Below are positions 16,066 through 26,096 of a DNA stretch of 64,000 nucleotides, one piece after another. Origin of the DNA: an uncultured Eggerthella sp. GTDB taxonomy: Bacteria > Actinomycetota > Coriobacteriia > Coriobacteriales > Eggerthellaceae. The DNA is taken from the NCBI GenBank assembly GCA_905203045.1, contig CAJKUH010000002.1:82877-146876 (forward strand). Direction: 5' to 3'. The position numbers and the translations under genes are program-made. The stretch's first letter is position 1, and the number at the start of each line of letters is the position of its first letter. The notes below the pieces were generated by a model. That model saw nothing but the letters and a program-made list of their open reading frames with translations, searched no databases and was not told where the DNA came from.

Positions 16066-16930
16066 ACACCCTCAGTTCCTCGCCCCAATGGGCAATGAAG
16101 TCGTCAGTATAGTAGTCCATGACCCCGCACGCCGGCGAGAACGTCAACTCACCGAACACGACCTCCCCATCCGATTCGTAAAGGTCGACTCGTACAAAGT
16201 CGAAATCGGCGCTCAAGATCCTCGCAGCATCGACCATCTCGTCAAGAAGTTTCGGCTTGGCGATCTTCTTTCCGTTCCTCATCGGCCCCTGCAACCCATC
16301 GATGGGGTCCCAATCCGTATCATACAAATTCAGCTTCAAGCCCCGGTCTCGCTCGCTGCATGTCAGCACGAAGCGTGGTTCGCCGTTCAGACAGTGGAAC
16401 TTGTAGTCCACGATTTCGTCCATGCCGCCTATAAAGTCTTCAGCATAGACGCGATGGGGCACCAGCTTGTAGTGCGGCTCCACGCAAGCGCGGGGATAGT
16501 CCTCTCCGAGCCATTTGCGCGCATGCTCGATCATATCGTCAGCATCAAGCAAATCCTTGTCGGGCACAAGGTAGTTCATCTCGCAGCCGTGCGTTGCTTT
16601 GAGCGCAAATGCCCGCGGTAACATGCCGATGTTGATGTCACCGACATGCTTCCACGGTCCGTAAGCAGGCACGAGCAAACTGGCCAGACCCTTCTCCGCC
16701 ACATAGTCGCGCACCGCCCATTTGTCCGTGCAGCGAGCGGCAAGCGATTGGTCGGTGTTAAGCTCGATCCAGCAAATCTTGTCTGCCAGCGTCTTAGGAC
16801 TGGACAAATCCAACTTCCTGCCAAAGCGGACTCTTGCATCCAGCTCCTTCGCCCGCTTGGTACCCAGAATTGCCGCCTCAGCATTGAGCAAACGTCTGTA
16901 CAGATCTTTTGCAATTCCGCCCGAAGACAT
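16052..16930 (-). CDS. TupA-like ATP-grasp protein
   Basis: The 292-aa protein matches the TupA-like ATP-grasp family, found in teichuronopeptide and capsule loci. Visible are FALKATHGCEMNYLV (nucleotide-binding lysine region), YAEDFIGGMDEIVDYKFHCLNG, and VRVDLYESDGEVVFGELTFSP (metal-binding acids). Such enzymes ligate an amino acid or similar group to a sugar acid; with Ugd next door, an amide on a hexuronic acid is a reasonable inference. The ATG at 16930 lies 1 nt after the ugd stop. Confidence 0.8.
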   Translation of the reverse strand: MSSGGIAKDLYRRLLNAEAAILGTKRAKELDARVRFGRKLDLSSPKTLADKICWIELNTDQSLAARCTDKWAVRDYVAEKGLASLLVPAYGPWKHVGDINIGMLPRAFALKATHGCEMNYLVPDKDLLDADDMIEHARKWLGEDYPRACVEPHYKLVPHRVYAEDFIGGMDEIVDYKFHCLNGEPRFVLTCSERDRGLKLNLYDTDWDPIDGLQGPMRNGKKIAKPKLLDEMVDAARILSADFDFVRVDLYESDGEVVFGELTFSPACGVMDYYTDDFIAHWGEELRVCGLD

Positions 16931-16931
16931 G

Positions 16932-18203
16932 TTAATCCCTCTTGAACAGATCGCGGGTGTACACCTTGTCTGCCACATCAGCCAAATCGTCGCTCCATCG
17001 GTTTGCCACAATCAGATCGCATTTCACCTTAAAGTCGTCCAGGTCATGCGTCACCTCAGAGCCGTAGAACTCCGGCGCGTCTAGCGCGGGCTCATAAACA
17101 ATAACCGGCACACCTTTGCTCTTAACACGCCTCATAATGCCCTGGACCGACGAGGCGCGAAAGTTGTCCGAACCGCTCTTCATGGTCAGGCGGTACACAC
17201 CCACCACGGGCTTTGGCTTGCCCTCATAAACCAGATGCATCACACGGTCCACAACCTGCTCAGCAATCCAGTCCTTACGGGTGCGGTTGGCCTCGACAAT
17301 AGCCTCAATGAGATCCTGAGGCACGTTCCGATAATTTGCCAAAAGCTGCTTAGTATCCTTCGGAAGGCAATACCCCCCGTAGCCGAAAGAGGGATTATTG
17401 TAGAAACTGCCAATGCGTGGCTCCAAGCACACGCCCTCGATGACATCAGCAGAGGACAGCCCGCGCGCCTCGCAGTAGGTATCAAGTTCATTGAAATAAG
17501 CCACGCGCAAAGCAAGATATGTGTTGGCAAAAAGTTTTACGGCCTCCGCTTCGGTGGTACCCAGAGCGAGTTTCGGGATGCCGACAGAATCGTTGTCATT
17601 CACGCGTTCTAGCTCTGCAGGGTCAGCGCCCTGCGCCAGAAGCTCGGCAAAATTCTCAGCAGCAGCCACAGCTTCGGCATCGTCCTTGGGAGCGCCCACT
17701 ACAATGCGGCTGGGGTGCAGATTGTCATAGAGAGCCTTACTCTCACGCAAGAACTCAGGGCTGAATATGATGCGTCTGTCGCCCAGTTTTTCGCGCTGAT
17801 TCTCTGTGTAGCCCACAGGAATGGTCGACTTGATAACGATCCAAGCGGTCGGGTTCACCCCACGAATGGTCGAAATGGCCGCCTCCACAGAACTTGTATC
17901 AAAGAAGTTGCGGTCGCTGTCATAGTTGGTCGGAGTGGCTACGATTACGTAGTCTGCGCCACTATATGCCTCGGCAGCGTCCAGGGTCACATGTAGGTCG
18001 AGCTTCCTTGCGCCTGACTTGGCCTCACTCAGGAAGCGCTCAATCTCGTCGTCCTGGATGGGCGACTCGTAACGCTGCAGCTTCTCGACCTTCTCAGGAA
18101 CGATATCTAGCGCGTACACCTCGTTGTGCTGCGAGAGTAATACTGCAAGGGACAAACCGACATAGCCTGTTCCAGCAACCGCTATCTTTATTTTGTTGGG
18201 CAT
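16932..18203 (-). CDS. ugd: UDP-glucose 6-dehydrogenase
   Basis: The 423-aa enzyme oxidises UDP-glucose to UDP-glucuronate. It has the NAD motif [16 protein letters not shown] at the N-terminus, a conserved SPEFLRE, and the catalytic cysteine in [16 protein letters not shown]. The 3' half is closely similar to the GC-rich remnant at 1166-1800, but this copy uses the lower-GC codons of its operon, so the two are diverged copies rather than a recent duplication. Confidence 0.95.
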   Translation of the reverse strand: MPNKIKIAVAGTGYVGLSLAVLLSQHNEVYALDIVPEKVEKLQRYESPIQDDEIERFLSEAKSGARKLDLHVTLDAAEAYSGADYVIVATPTNYDSDRNFFDTSSVEAAISTIRGVNPTAWIVIKSTIPVGYTENQREKLGDRRIIFSPEFLRESKALYDNLHPSRIVVGAPKDDAEAVAAAENFAELLAQGADPAELERVNDNDSVGIPKLALGTTEAEAVKLFANTYLALRVAYFNELDTYCEARGLSSADVIEGVCLEPRIGSFYNNPSFGYGGYCLPKDTKQLLANYRNVPQDLIEAIVEANRTRKDWIAEQVVDRVMHLVYEGKPKPVVGVYRLTMKSGSDNFRASSVQGIMRRVKSKGVPVIVYEPALDAPEFYGSEVTHDLDDFKVKCDLIVANRWSDDLADVADKVYTRDLFKRD

Positions 18204-18240
18204 ATCGCTCGACCTTTCGGGTAAAAACCAGGTAAAAGCA

Positions 18241-19152
18241 TTAGGATTTCGCCTTGCCGAAGAACTTTAATGCCTCCGAAATGCAAGCAACGGGCGACGA
18301 GGCAACGGCCTTGAAAGCGTAGTGTATCGCCAGTCTAGGCTGGCGGCTGCGTTTCATGGCAAAAGCAAGTACGGCGTTGTGACGAAACTCGATGTAGCGG
18401 ACGTCCTTCTTGCTAAGACGCGAATAGTAGCTGCGCACTACCTCATGCCTCGCAACTTCACCATCGATTTTGTTCTTTCCCAACGAGAGTCTCTCGCCAG
18501 AATGGAGATATTGGCGCACGTGAACCTCAGGCATGTATCCCATGCACGCACCAGCTTCTATGCAGCGCAGCATAAGCCACCAATCCTGCCCGGTGGCCAC
18601 CTCGCCGAACCCCTTAGTTCTGTCAAACAGACTCTTCTTGAGCATGTAAATCGATGTTGGAGAGATCGGGGTGAGCAGATGGGCCCTCAAAAGTCCCTGT
18701 TGGGTAAAATCCTTGCAATGGTCGAGCCGCCTGTGTTCCACAAGCTTGCCTGACTCGTCATACCAGGAAACATCCTGCCAACACATGTCCAAATCGTGTT
18801 CGAGCATGAAGGCGAGCTGCGTCTCAACCTTATCGGGCAAAAACTCGTCATCGTCATCCAAGAACGCCAGGTACTCGCCCGACGCATAGCGGCAGGCATA
18901 GTTGCGCGCGGCACCACCGCCCGTCTGACCTGCAGTGTGGACCACTTTTAGCCTTGAATCCCCAAACTTCTTAAGGGTTTCAGCGGTGGAACAATCCCAA
19001 TCGCTACCGGGTATATTGTCGTTCACCACAAGAATCTCGAGATTCCGATAAGTCTGGCCCTTTATGGAACGTAACGCATTTTCGAGCCTATCGGCACGCT
19101 TGTACGTAGGTACAATCACCGATACAAGAGGGGAAGCTTCCAAGGATCGCAT
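18241..19152 (-). CDS. GT2-family glycosyltransferase
   Basis: The 303-aa GT-A enzyme has the classic start [20 protein letters not shown], and [10 protein letters not shown] as the DxD metal site. It lies in the capsule operon 3 nt downstream of the initiating sugar transferase gene and probably adds the second sugar. Confidence 0.9.
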   Translation of the reverse strand: MRSLEASPLVSVIVPTYKRADRLENALRSIKGQTYRNLEILVVNDNIPGSDWDCSTAETLKKFGDSRLKVVHTAGQTGGGAARNYACRYASGEYLAFLDDDDEFLPDKVETQLAFMLEHDLDMCWQDVSWYDESGKLVEHRRLDHCKDFTQQGLLRAHLLTPISPTSIYMLKKSLFDRTKGFGEVATGQDWWLMLRCIEAGACMGYMPEVHVRQYLHSGERLSLGKNKIDGEVARHEVVRSYYSRLSKKDVRYIEFRHNAVLAFAMKRSRQPRLAIHYAFKAVASSPVACISEALKFFGKAKS

Positions 19153-19155
19153 GAC

Positions 19156-20078
19156 CTACCTTCCCCGCCTCATAGCCTTGAACGTCTTCGCAAACACGCG
19201 AGCGTCTAGGCCAAAAGATTGGTGGCGCACATAGAATAACTCGCGGGCCTGCCTCTGCCCACTCTGCCAAGTCGAGTCATTTCGGTCCGTGACCGCCCAC
19301 CAACCCGTAATGCCTGGCTTACAGGCCAAGACCTCCTCGCGAGCGTCTCCGTATTCGTATGTTTCCTCCAAAGTCACAGGACGGGGCCCTATCACGGACA
19401 AATCACCAGATAGAACGTTTAAGAACTGCGGCAGCTCATCGAGCGACGTATGTCGCAAAATTCGCCCAACACGAGTAATGCGCGGATCGTTGTCAAGTTT
19501 TTGCTCACGCTTCCAAGTCTCAAGCTGAGCAGAAGTCATATATTTCTCGGGACAGTCCTGGGCATCGGACACCATCGTACGCAACTTGAAGATGTGAATC
19601 TTCTTCCCGCCCTGCCCGATACGCTCCTGCCGGAAGAAGGGTTTGCCCGGCGTATCAATGCATATCGCTAAACACGCCGTCGCCACAGGAATGGCCAGAA
19701 CCAAGCAAACCCCAGCGCTGAACGCAACATCGAAAATGCGTTTTACCGCAAGGTAGCCAATACCACCTTTTTAGGTGCATCAACAGTCGGATCGGGCAAG
19801 GGAGCTTTATACATTCCTGCAGCAACAAGATTCGGTGTAGAAACTGGTCTAGCTTCAACCTTAACCGCCGCCTTCCGCGCGGCTTCGCCGCGGAAATCGA
19901 CGTGCACCACGCTTGCAGGCACCGCATTCTGTTGCGCGGCGTAATCAACCGCTGCCGTGCCCGCATCTATCGGGGGGATGCCTTTCTTTCCCGTATCTGC
20001 TTCTATTACCGCTTCACTCAAACCAGCTGTTACGTCCCCAGTTTCTGGAGTTCCTCCCGTCGGCAAGTTACCGTTCAT
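19156..20078 (-). pseudogene. Initiating sugar-phosphate transferase (WbaP/CpsE type), frameshifted near 19770
   Basis: The C-terminal frame (to 19156) is the bacterial sugar transferase core: PGKPFFRQERIGQGGKKIHI, KLRTM, DELPQFLNVLSGDLSVIGPRP. This family moves a hexose-1-phosphate onto undecaprenyl phosphate. In-frame coding continues upstream through KGGIGYLAVKRIFDVAF, typical of the family's membrane anchor, but hits a stop at TAAAAA with only a weak internal TTG (19704). The adjacent frame (20078 to 19743, Pro/Ala-rich) ends DAPKKVVLATLR across the same bases. Adding one A to the five-A run joins them as one ~305-aa protein. Confidence 0.75.
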
Positions 20079-20237
20079 TCCTGCAGGTCATGCGCCCATT
20101 GCAACCGTATTCGGGCAATAAAAAACGGCAGTATTCGCCGCCGGATGTTATATGCCTCTGTAATTGCTTTTCGCGCATGCCCTCGTATATCTGGCGCCAG
20201 CGCGCCACTTGCTTGGCGCCCTGCGCTGCCTTGCCGG

Positions 20238-20786
20238 CTAGCGCTTGCGCACCACTCGTATGCCTACCTGAGCGTGTATTGTTCGGCCGAACGCGGGAAT
20301 TTCCAGATACGCCACCTTTTTGCGGTGGTTCACGTTGCTTATCCAGCCTTCGCGGCCCATCAGCGGGCCCGCAACAACCTGCACCTCGTCCCCGGCACTC
20401 ACCACGGCTGTCGATACCTCGATTGCCTGGGTGCCGCAGTGCGTGAATGCATCGATCCACGCAACTTCATCCCTGTTCAGGGGAACAAACGCTTCGTCTT
20501 GCCCGCCAATCAAGCGCGCACTTCGCACATGGCCGCGGATACACGCCGCCAAATCTTCAACGCGGCTGGTTACCGCTATCAAATAACCGGGGAACAGCGC
20601 CTCCATCACGGGCACAAGCTTGCCATCGCGCTTTTTCAAAGCGCGGCAACGCGGAACAAAACAGGTTTCGAGCAGTGGCTTTTGGTTCCGGCCTTCGGTT
20701 TGCCGCTCTTCGGCGGCCACCGCTTGGCGAATTGCCTTACAGGCAGATTCTTCCTTGCCCGCAAGCGTTTGCACCACGTACCACAC
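20238..20786 (-). CDS. Specialised NusG paralogue (LoaP/RfaH/UpxY-like antiterminator)
   Basis: The 182-aa product has a NusG N-terminal domain (VWYVVQTLAGKEE, then LFPGYLI) and a C-terminal KOW segment (AGDEVQVVAGPLMGREGWI). GTG at 20786 follows GGAAGG at good spacing. As the first gene of the minus-strand capsule operon it is expected to let RNA polymerase read through this long, ~11-kb operon, as known for RfaH, LoaP and UpxY. The housekeeping nusG would lie elsewhere. Confidence 0.8.
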   Translation of the reverse strand: MWYVVQTLAGKEESACKAIRQAVAAEERQTEGRNQKPLLETCFVPRCRALKKRDGKLVPVMEALFPGYLIAVTSRVEDLAACIRGHVRSARLIGGQDEAFVPLNRDEVAWIDAFTHCGTQAIEVSTAVVSAGDEVQVVAGPLMGREGWISNVNHRKKVAYLEIPAFGRTIHAQVGIRVVRKR

Positions 20787-21322
20787 AGCCGCCGCCTTCC
20801 GTACACAAAGGCATAGCTTCGCCCTTATGCGCGAACGCACTGAACAGACGTGGGCTTTCGACCGAAACCGCCGAACAATTAGGGGGGCACAAGCCCGCCG
20901 CTAAAACGGCCACTGCTTTATCGCTAAAGCGTTTGTTCCTTATCCGCCAACTGGCACTCGTGCAAGTACCGTTAAGGGCGCATAAGTATGGGAGGGGTGA
21001 AGCGTTGCCTTCCAACAACAAAACACCTGGTAGATTCTAGCGCAACAAAACAGGTTCATGCGAAAAAACGTTGCCGAATGTCCCCTCCCGTACAGGGAGC
21101 GGCACCAGTTTTAACACGCTTGCCATACGCGCCGAATACCATTGAACCTGTTCACTTGGGCGAAAGATGAAAAATATAGCACATGCCCTGTACCACGGGT
21201 AACAAAACGTTTCGCCATTCGCTCTGTTTTCCCTGTTCATTTGCCTGTACCTGGGGTACCATTGAACAAATATGTGATAGTGTCACGTTTACTAACGCTT
21301 ATACATGAAGGAGTAGGCACCA
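20787..21322. other. Divergent regulatory region between the capsule operon and the surface-protein gene
   Basis: No gene is seen. TACCATTGAAC occurs near 21137 and near 21258, and a GTGA-5-TCAC palindrome lies at 21274-21286 just upstream of the plus-strand gene. The leader of the NusG-like gene is the expected place for an antitermination signal, but I could not identify one by eye. Confidence 0.5.
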
Positions 21323-21925
21323 ATGAAGAAGAAAATCGCAGCTCTGGTGTGCACCTTTGCGCTGGTTGCAGCCATGCCGGTTCTGGCATGGGCAGCAGGC
21401 AGCCCTTCGAAGGTAACGTCCAACACGGCAACCGCCACCCAGGGCGCAACGCTTACGGTTACGGGCAACACCACTGGCAACAGCCAAATTATCGTAGAGC
21501 CCACCGATCAGCAGGCTTCCAACACCCAGCTTACGGAAACCATGAAAATCGTAGGCACCTTCAAGGTGTACGACGAGCCTCTTGATTCCACTTCCGGCAC
21601 CTATACCTTCACCTTCGGCAACCTCGCTGAATACAACGGCGCAACCGCAACCGTGTTCATTGAGCATCAGAACGGCGACGCAAACCTGGGCTGCGAAACC
21701 AAGACCGCTACCGTTTCCAACGGCACGGCAACCGTTGCCACCGACGGCCTTTCCCTGGTAACCATCGCGGTTGACACCGCAACCGTTACCGGCGCCACCA
21801 CCGACGCAAGCGCAACGTCCCCGCAAACCGGCGTTAGCTTCGCTGGCGTTGCCGGCGCTACCGCTGTTTGCGCTGTTGCTGCCATCGGCGTAGGCGCTGT
21901 TCTTCGCAAGAAGGCAACCAAATAA
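21323..21925 (+). CDS. Secreted surface protein with SPQTG sortase signal
   Basis: The 200-aa protein has a signal peptide (MKKKIAALVCTFALVAAMP ending AWA), a Thr/Ala-rich beta-type domain, then SPQTG followed by a hydrophobic helix and RKKATK. This is the cell-wall sorting layout with SPQTG in place of LPXTG. GAAGGAG precedes the start. A class B sortase is encoded 2 kb downstream on the same strand and is a plausible partner. Confidence 0.8.
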   Translation: MKKKIAALVCTFALVAAMPVLAWAAGSPSKVTSNTATATQGATLTVTGNTTGNSQIIVEPTDQQASNTQLTETMKIVGTFKVYDEPLDSTSGTYTFTFGNLAEYNGATATVFIEHQNGDANLGCETKTATVSNGTATVATDGLSLVTIAVDTATVTGATTDASATSPQTGVSFAGVAGATAVCAVAAIGVGAVLRKKATK

Positions 21926-22059
21926 TGCCAGCCTGCGCCACACGCGCTACTTGGCAAAACGTACGTAAGTAACGAAGAGAGGGCCCTTGCGCCCTCTCTT
22001 TTCCGTAACAGGGAAGTTCGCGCACACCGCGCTGCCCGCCTATTCAAGGAGATTCGCCC

Positions 22060-22731
22060 ATGACCCTGCTCGAGCTGCTAGAGCTCCTTCGCAAGAAGTG
22101 GTACCTCGTCGTAATACTGCCCCTGGTGTTCGCCGGCGCAACCGCCGCCTACTGCTGGGGCTTCATGACCAACAACTACACCGCCAGCGTTTCGTTGTAC
22201 GTGCTTACGCAAAGCAGCAGCAGCGCCAACGGCCAAACGCAAGTAACCAGCTCGGACACGCAGGCTTCCCAGCAGCTGGCAAACGACCTTGCCAAGATCG
22301 CCAAAACTTCCACTGTGGTAGATTCCACGGCAAAGGCGCTGGGCATGCAGAACCTGGACGATTTCACGGTTAACGTTTCTTCCGACACCACCAGCCGCGT
22401 TATCACGCTTACCGTTACCGGCAAGAACCCCGATGCCGCCGCGCGCGTTGCTAACGAATTGGCCGACCGCACGTCCGACGCCGCCGTGGAAGCCATGAAG
22501 CTGGAAGCTGTTAACGTCATCGACCGCGCCACCGCGCCCGATACCCCTTCGGGCCCCAACCGCACCATGTACACGTTGGTTGCACTGCTGGCGGGCCTGT
22601 TCGTGGCCATCGCCATCATCGTTTTGTTGGACATGTTGGACAACACTGTGAAGTCCGGCGAAGACGCCGAAGAATTGCTGGGGCTGCCTGTGCTTTCCCG
22701 CATGCCCGAAATAAACGGAAAGGGGAAATAG
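22060..22731 (+). CDS. Polysaccharide chain-length regulator / BY-kinase activator (CpsC/Wzz)
   Basis: The 223-aa protein has two membrane helices flanking an extracytoplasmic domain: an N-terminal LRKKWYLVVILPLVFAGATAA and a C-terminal helix near 178-195 preceded by a proline-containing segment (APDTPSGPN). It ends 1 nt before the kinase gene. Wzz/CpsC proteins set glycan chain length and activate the cognate tyrosine kinase. Confidence 0.9.
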   Translation: MTLLELLELLRKKWYLVVILPLVFAGATAAYCWGFMTNNYTASVSLYVLTQSSSSANGQTQVTSSDTQASQQLANDLAKIAKTSTVVDSTAKALGMQNLDDFTVNVSSDTTSRVITLTVTGKNPDAAARVANELADRTSDAAVEAMKLEAVNVIDRATAPDTPSGPNRTMYTLVALLAGLFVAIAIIVLLDMLDNTVKSGEDAEELLGLPVLSRMPEINGKGK

Positions 22732-22732
22732 C

Positions 22733-23692
22733 ATGGCAAAGAAGAACCGCAAGCGCCTTGGGTCGTTCCAAATCCCCGCGCTGAACAACGCTTCGCGCAC
22801 GCTTTTGGCCAATATCCGCTTTACGTCTATCGACGAAAAGGTTAAGACTATCGCCATCACCTCCACGGGCCCCGACGAGGGCAAAACCGTGGTGTGCACC
22901 AACCTGGCCTGTGCCATTGCCGATTCTGGCAAGCGCGTGCTGCTGGTAGACACCGACATGCGCCGCCGTTGCATTGGCAACATGCTGAACATCCACCCGC
23001 GCTACGGGCTGTACTCAGTGCTGGCGGGCTCCGCTTCGCTGCAGAGCGCCATCACCCCCACCGAAAAGCCGGGCCTGTTCTTCATGGATTCCGAGCCCAA
23101 CATCCCCAGCCCGCCCGACGTGCTTTCCACCAAGCGCTTCGCCGCACTGGTAGATCAGCTGCGTGGGATGTTCGACTACGTTATCTTCGATACCCCGCCT
23201 GTGGGCGTGTTCGTCGACGCCGCCATCATTTCCAACCTGGTAGACGGCACGGTATACGCCATTCGCGAACGCGGCGAAAAGCGCGATGCCATCCTGGCCG
23301 GCGTGCAGCAGCTGAAGGCCGCAAACGCACGCATTCTGGGCACGGTTATCACGTTTTCGCAGGAAGAGGCGCAGAACGATTACTACTACGCCTACTACAA
23401 CGAAGAAGGCAAGCGCGTTTCCAAGCGTGAGAAGAACGAGCCTGTCATAAACGAGTCCGCCGACGCGCGCGATATTGCTGCCGATGATATTGAGCAGTGG
23501 GCTCGCAAGGCTGGCATCGATCCGCAGCAGGCAGTGCGCGCAGGCAGCCAGGCCGTGGAACGCCAGCGCGAAGCACGCCAGGCGGCGGCTCATCAGGGCA
23601 TGCACAGCCCCATGGAGCAGTTCCCCACCGGGGCGTTCCGCGCCGTGGGTGCTGCCGGCAAGACGCCGCGCCACAAGAGCACGCGCATTTAG
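22733..23692 (+). CDS. Tyrosine-protein kinase of the BY-kinase family (CpsD/CapB)
   Basis: The 319-aa kinase has Walker A TSTGPDEGKTVV, Walker A' LLVDTDMRRR and Walker B VIFDTPP. A tyrosine cluster NDYYYAYYNEEG lies at ~220-231 rather than at the extreme C-terminus, followed by an ~85-residue Ala/Gln/Arg-rich tail, which is unusual. It partners the CpsC protein and the CpsB phosphatase at 26097. Confidence 0.9.
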   Translation: MAKKNRKRLGSFQIPALNNASRTLLANIRFTSIDEKVKTIAITSTGPDEGKTVVCTNLACAIADSGKRVLLVDTDMRRRCIGNMLNIHPRYGLYSVLAGSASLQSAITPTEKPGLFFMDSEPNIPSPPDVLSTKRFAALVDQLRGMFDYVIFDTPPVGVFVDAAIISNLVDGTVYAIRERGEKRDAILAGVQQLKAANARILGTVITFSQEEAQNDYYYAYYNEEGKRVSKREKNEPVINESADARDIAADDIEQWARKAGIDPQQAVRAGSQAVERQREARQAAAHQGMHSPMEQFPTGAFRAVGAAGKTPRHKSTRI

Positions 23693-23898
23693 GCGCTTAC
23701 CGCTTGCAACAGCTGGTTGCCGTGCAGGGTTGTGCGGGTTTTTTGTTTGCTTCGGCAATGCCGCCCCGCACACATCAGGCAAGCACGCGGAGCATAGGTT
23801 GCGATCGCGCCTATGGGCAACCGCAACCCAGCAACCTAGCATGCAAGCGTGCCCCATCGGCTTCGCCCACCGCCGCCGATACCCACATACCACTATCG

Positions 23899-23921
23899 AT
23901 GGGCGCTCACTGCGCCCATCG
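23899..23921 (+). terminator. Hairpin between cpsD and the sortase gene
   Basis: GATGGGCG and CGCCCATC pair around seven bases and are followed by GCTGTTTTAG. It is a weak terminator or an mRNA-stability hairpin just before the sortase gene. Confidence 0.4.
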
Positions 23922-23936
23922 CTGTTTTAGGAAAGA

Positions 23937-24800
23937 ATGTTGAAGAACCGCTCCGACATACCGAACGCCGAACCACAGCATGGCAAGCATGCTTCAAGCG
24001 ATGCCGCACCGGCTGGCGCCGCTGGCGCATCGAAAAAGAAGCCGCAGGTAATTGCGCTTTCCATCGTGTTCGCCGTGCTGGTAGTGCTTACCTTGGCGGG
24101 CGTAGGCTGTATGGTGTGGCAAACCTGGACAACGCAGCAAGCCGCCGACGAAGGTGCCGGCCCCGCGCCTTCCGCCCCTGCTTCCGAAGAAGATTCTAAG
24201 GTGGAAAACCCCATCGACTTCGCCAGCCTTCGCGTGGAAAACCCCGACATTTACGCGTGGATCTACATTCCCGACACCAACGTGAACTACCCCGTGCTGC
24301 AAAACCCCACCGACGATTCGTACTACCTGAAACACGACAAAGACGGCAATTACTCCGAAGCGGGCGCCATCTATTCACAGCTGGCCAACAAGACCGATTT
24401 CTCCGACCCGGTAACGGTGCTGTACGGTCACAACATGAACTCGGGCGGGATGTTCGCCACGCTGCATTACTTCGAGAACAAGGATTTCTTCGATTCGCAC
24501 CAGGATATGCACATCTACACCGATGGGCATATCCTTACGTACCGCGTGATTTCTGCCTACCAGTACGACAACCGCCACATTTTGAATTCGTTCAACTTCA
24601 CCGACAAGGCGGTGGTGCAGCAGTATTTCAACATGGTGTTGAGCCCCGATTCGCTGGTGAAAAATGTGCGCGAGGGCGTGCAGCTTTCCGCCGATTCTGA
24701 CAAGATTGTGCGGCTAAGCACGTGCACGGGTGACGCAAACCACCTGGTAAGAAGGTATTTGGTAACAGGAGAATTGGTAAGTGACCAGCAAACCTACTAA
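23937..24800 (+). CDS. Class B sortase
   Basis: The 287-aa protein has an N-terminal TM helix (~37-60), and the sortase triad: His in VLYGHNMNSGG, Cys in RLSTCTG, Arg in VRRYLV. The spacing and the conserved WIYIPDTNVNYPVLQ block fit the SrtB class. Start ATG follows AGGAAAG. It overlaps the LCP gene by 20 nt. It likely anchors the SPQTG protein at 21323 and perhaps the PQTSD-tailed protein at 59061. Confidence 0.9.
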   Translation: MLKNRSDIPNAEPQHGKHASSDAAPAGAAGASKKKPQVIALSIVFAVLVVLTLAGVGCMVWQTWTTQQAADEGAGPAPSAPASEEDSKVENPIDFASLRVENPDIYAWIYIPDTNVNYPVLQNPTDDSYYLKHDKDGNYSEAGAIYSQLANKTDFSDPVTVLYGHNMNSGGMFATLHYFENKDFFDSHQDMHIYTDGHILTYRVISAYQYDNRHILNSFNFTDKAVVQQYFNMVLSPDSLVKNVREGVQLSADSDKIVRLSTCTGDANHLVRRYLVTGELVSDQQTY

Positions 24801-26034
24801 CAATATGAACGGCAAGGAACAGGCGAACGCGCAGGAACCTGCAGAGCTCACGAGCATTTCCAGCGTGGGCAGAGCAAGCGCTGACCCGACCCCGGCAACC
24901 GACAGTGCTTCTAAGGTAGACGCAACAGCCGCCATCCCCAGTTACGCCGAAGTCGATCCTGCAGCGCACCCCGAAACGCTCATTCGCAAGAAGAAAAAGC
25001 GCAAGCACGCCAAGAAGCACAAGGGCCTGAAACGCGCCGGTATCGTGTTGGCAGTCATCCTTGTTATTGCAGCCATTGCCGCCGGCACGGTGTTCGCCCT
25101 CACCAAAATGGGTGAGCAGTCCGTGAAAGATGCCAACACCGCCACCAACGTGCAGAGCGAAGGCGTGGCGTACGACGAAGGCAAGACCGTCGAATACAAC
25201 GGCAAGCTGTACGGCCTGAACGAAAATATGGCGTCTATCGCCGTCATCGGCTACGACCGCCGCAGCGAACAGGTGGTGCCCGGCAAGAACGTAGGCCAGG
25301 CCGATGCCGTTATGGTGCTTGCCGCTAACCTGGACACCGGCAAGGTAACTGCCATCGGCATCCCGCGCGATTCCATGGTTGAAGTGGGCGAATTCATGGG
25401 CAGCGACTTCACCGGCATGGACACCATGCAGCTGTGCCTTGCCTTTGCCTACGGCGACGGCGGCGAAACCAGCAGCCAGTACACCACGGCAGCTGTTTCG
25501 CGTGTGTTGTACAACATGCCGGTGAACAACTATGTTTCCCTTGATATGGACAGCGTCGGTGAACTGGCCAACGCAGTGGGCGGCGTGCCGGTAACGCCGT
25601 TGCAAACCATCCCTGGCACCAACATCGTGAAGGGGCAGGACACGGTTCTGTTCGGCAACAATGCGCTGAAGTACATCCAGTGGCGCGACACTTCCGTGCT
25701 GAATTCGTCGCTCGACCGCCAAGCTCGTCAATCGCAGTTCGTGCAGGCATTCTGCAAGGAAGCGTTTGCGCAGGCAAAGGGCAATGTGGGTACGCTCGTC
25801 AACTTGTTCAACGTGGCGCGCAACAACGGCACCACCAACCTAGGCGTTGACGACTTCACGTACCTTGCCAGCACGGTGCTGAACACGGGCATTTCTGGCG
25901 TAGACGTAACCACGCTGCAGGGCCAGATGCAGCAGGGCAAGAAGTTCGCCGAGTTCTACCTGGACAAAACCAACGTGTACGAAACGGTACTGAACGTCTA
26001 CTACCACGAAATCGGCGACGCACCCTCGAAATAG
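24781..26034 (+). CDS. LytR-CpsA-Psr (LCP) family glycopolymer ligase
   Basis: The 417-aa protein has a cytoplasmic tail rich in Lys (KKKKRKHAKKHKGLKR), one TM helix (~85-105) and an extracellular LCP domain with DAVMVLAANLDTGKVTAIGIPRDSMV and a late YIQWR. LCP enzymes move lipid-linked glycans onto peptidoglycan. The GTG start lies within the sortase gene, indicating coupling. Confidence 0.9.
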   Translation: MTSKPTNNMNGKEQANAQEPAELTSISSVGRASADPTPATDSASKVDATAAIPSYAEVDPAAHPETLIRKKKKRKHAKKHKGLKRAGIVLAVILVIAAIAAGTVFALTKMGEQSVKDANTATNVQSEGVAYDEGKTVEYNGKLYGLNENMASIAVIGYDRRSEQVVPGKNVGQADAVMVLAANLDTGKVTAIGIPRDSMVEVGEFMGSDFTGMDTMQLCLAFAYGDGGETSSQYTTAAVSRVLYNMPVNNYVSLDMDSVGELANAVGGVPVTPLQTIPGTNIVKGQDTVLFGNNALKYIQWRDTSVLNSSLDRQARQSQFVQAFCKEAFAQAKGNVGTLVNLFNVARNNGTTNLGVDDFTYLASTVLNTGISGVDVTTLQGQMQQGKKFAEFYLDKTNVYETVLNVYYHEIGDAPSK

Positions 26035-26035
26035 C

Positions 26036-26061
26036 AAAAGGGGACAGTCCCCTTTTTGTTA
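26036..26061. repeat. GGGACAGTCCC palindromic repeat, copy 1
   Basis: AAAAGGGGA-CAG-TCCCCTTTT with a trailing TGTTA lies just after the LCP stop. It can act as a bidirectional terminator. One of at least nine intergenic copies in the window. Confidence 0.7.
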
Positions 26062-26096
26062 CCAAGCAGCCACACGCACCCCGAAAGGAACTGCGC

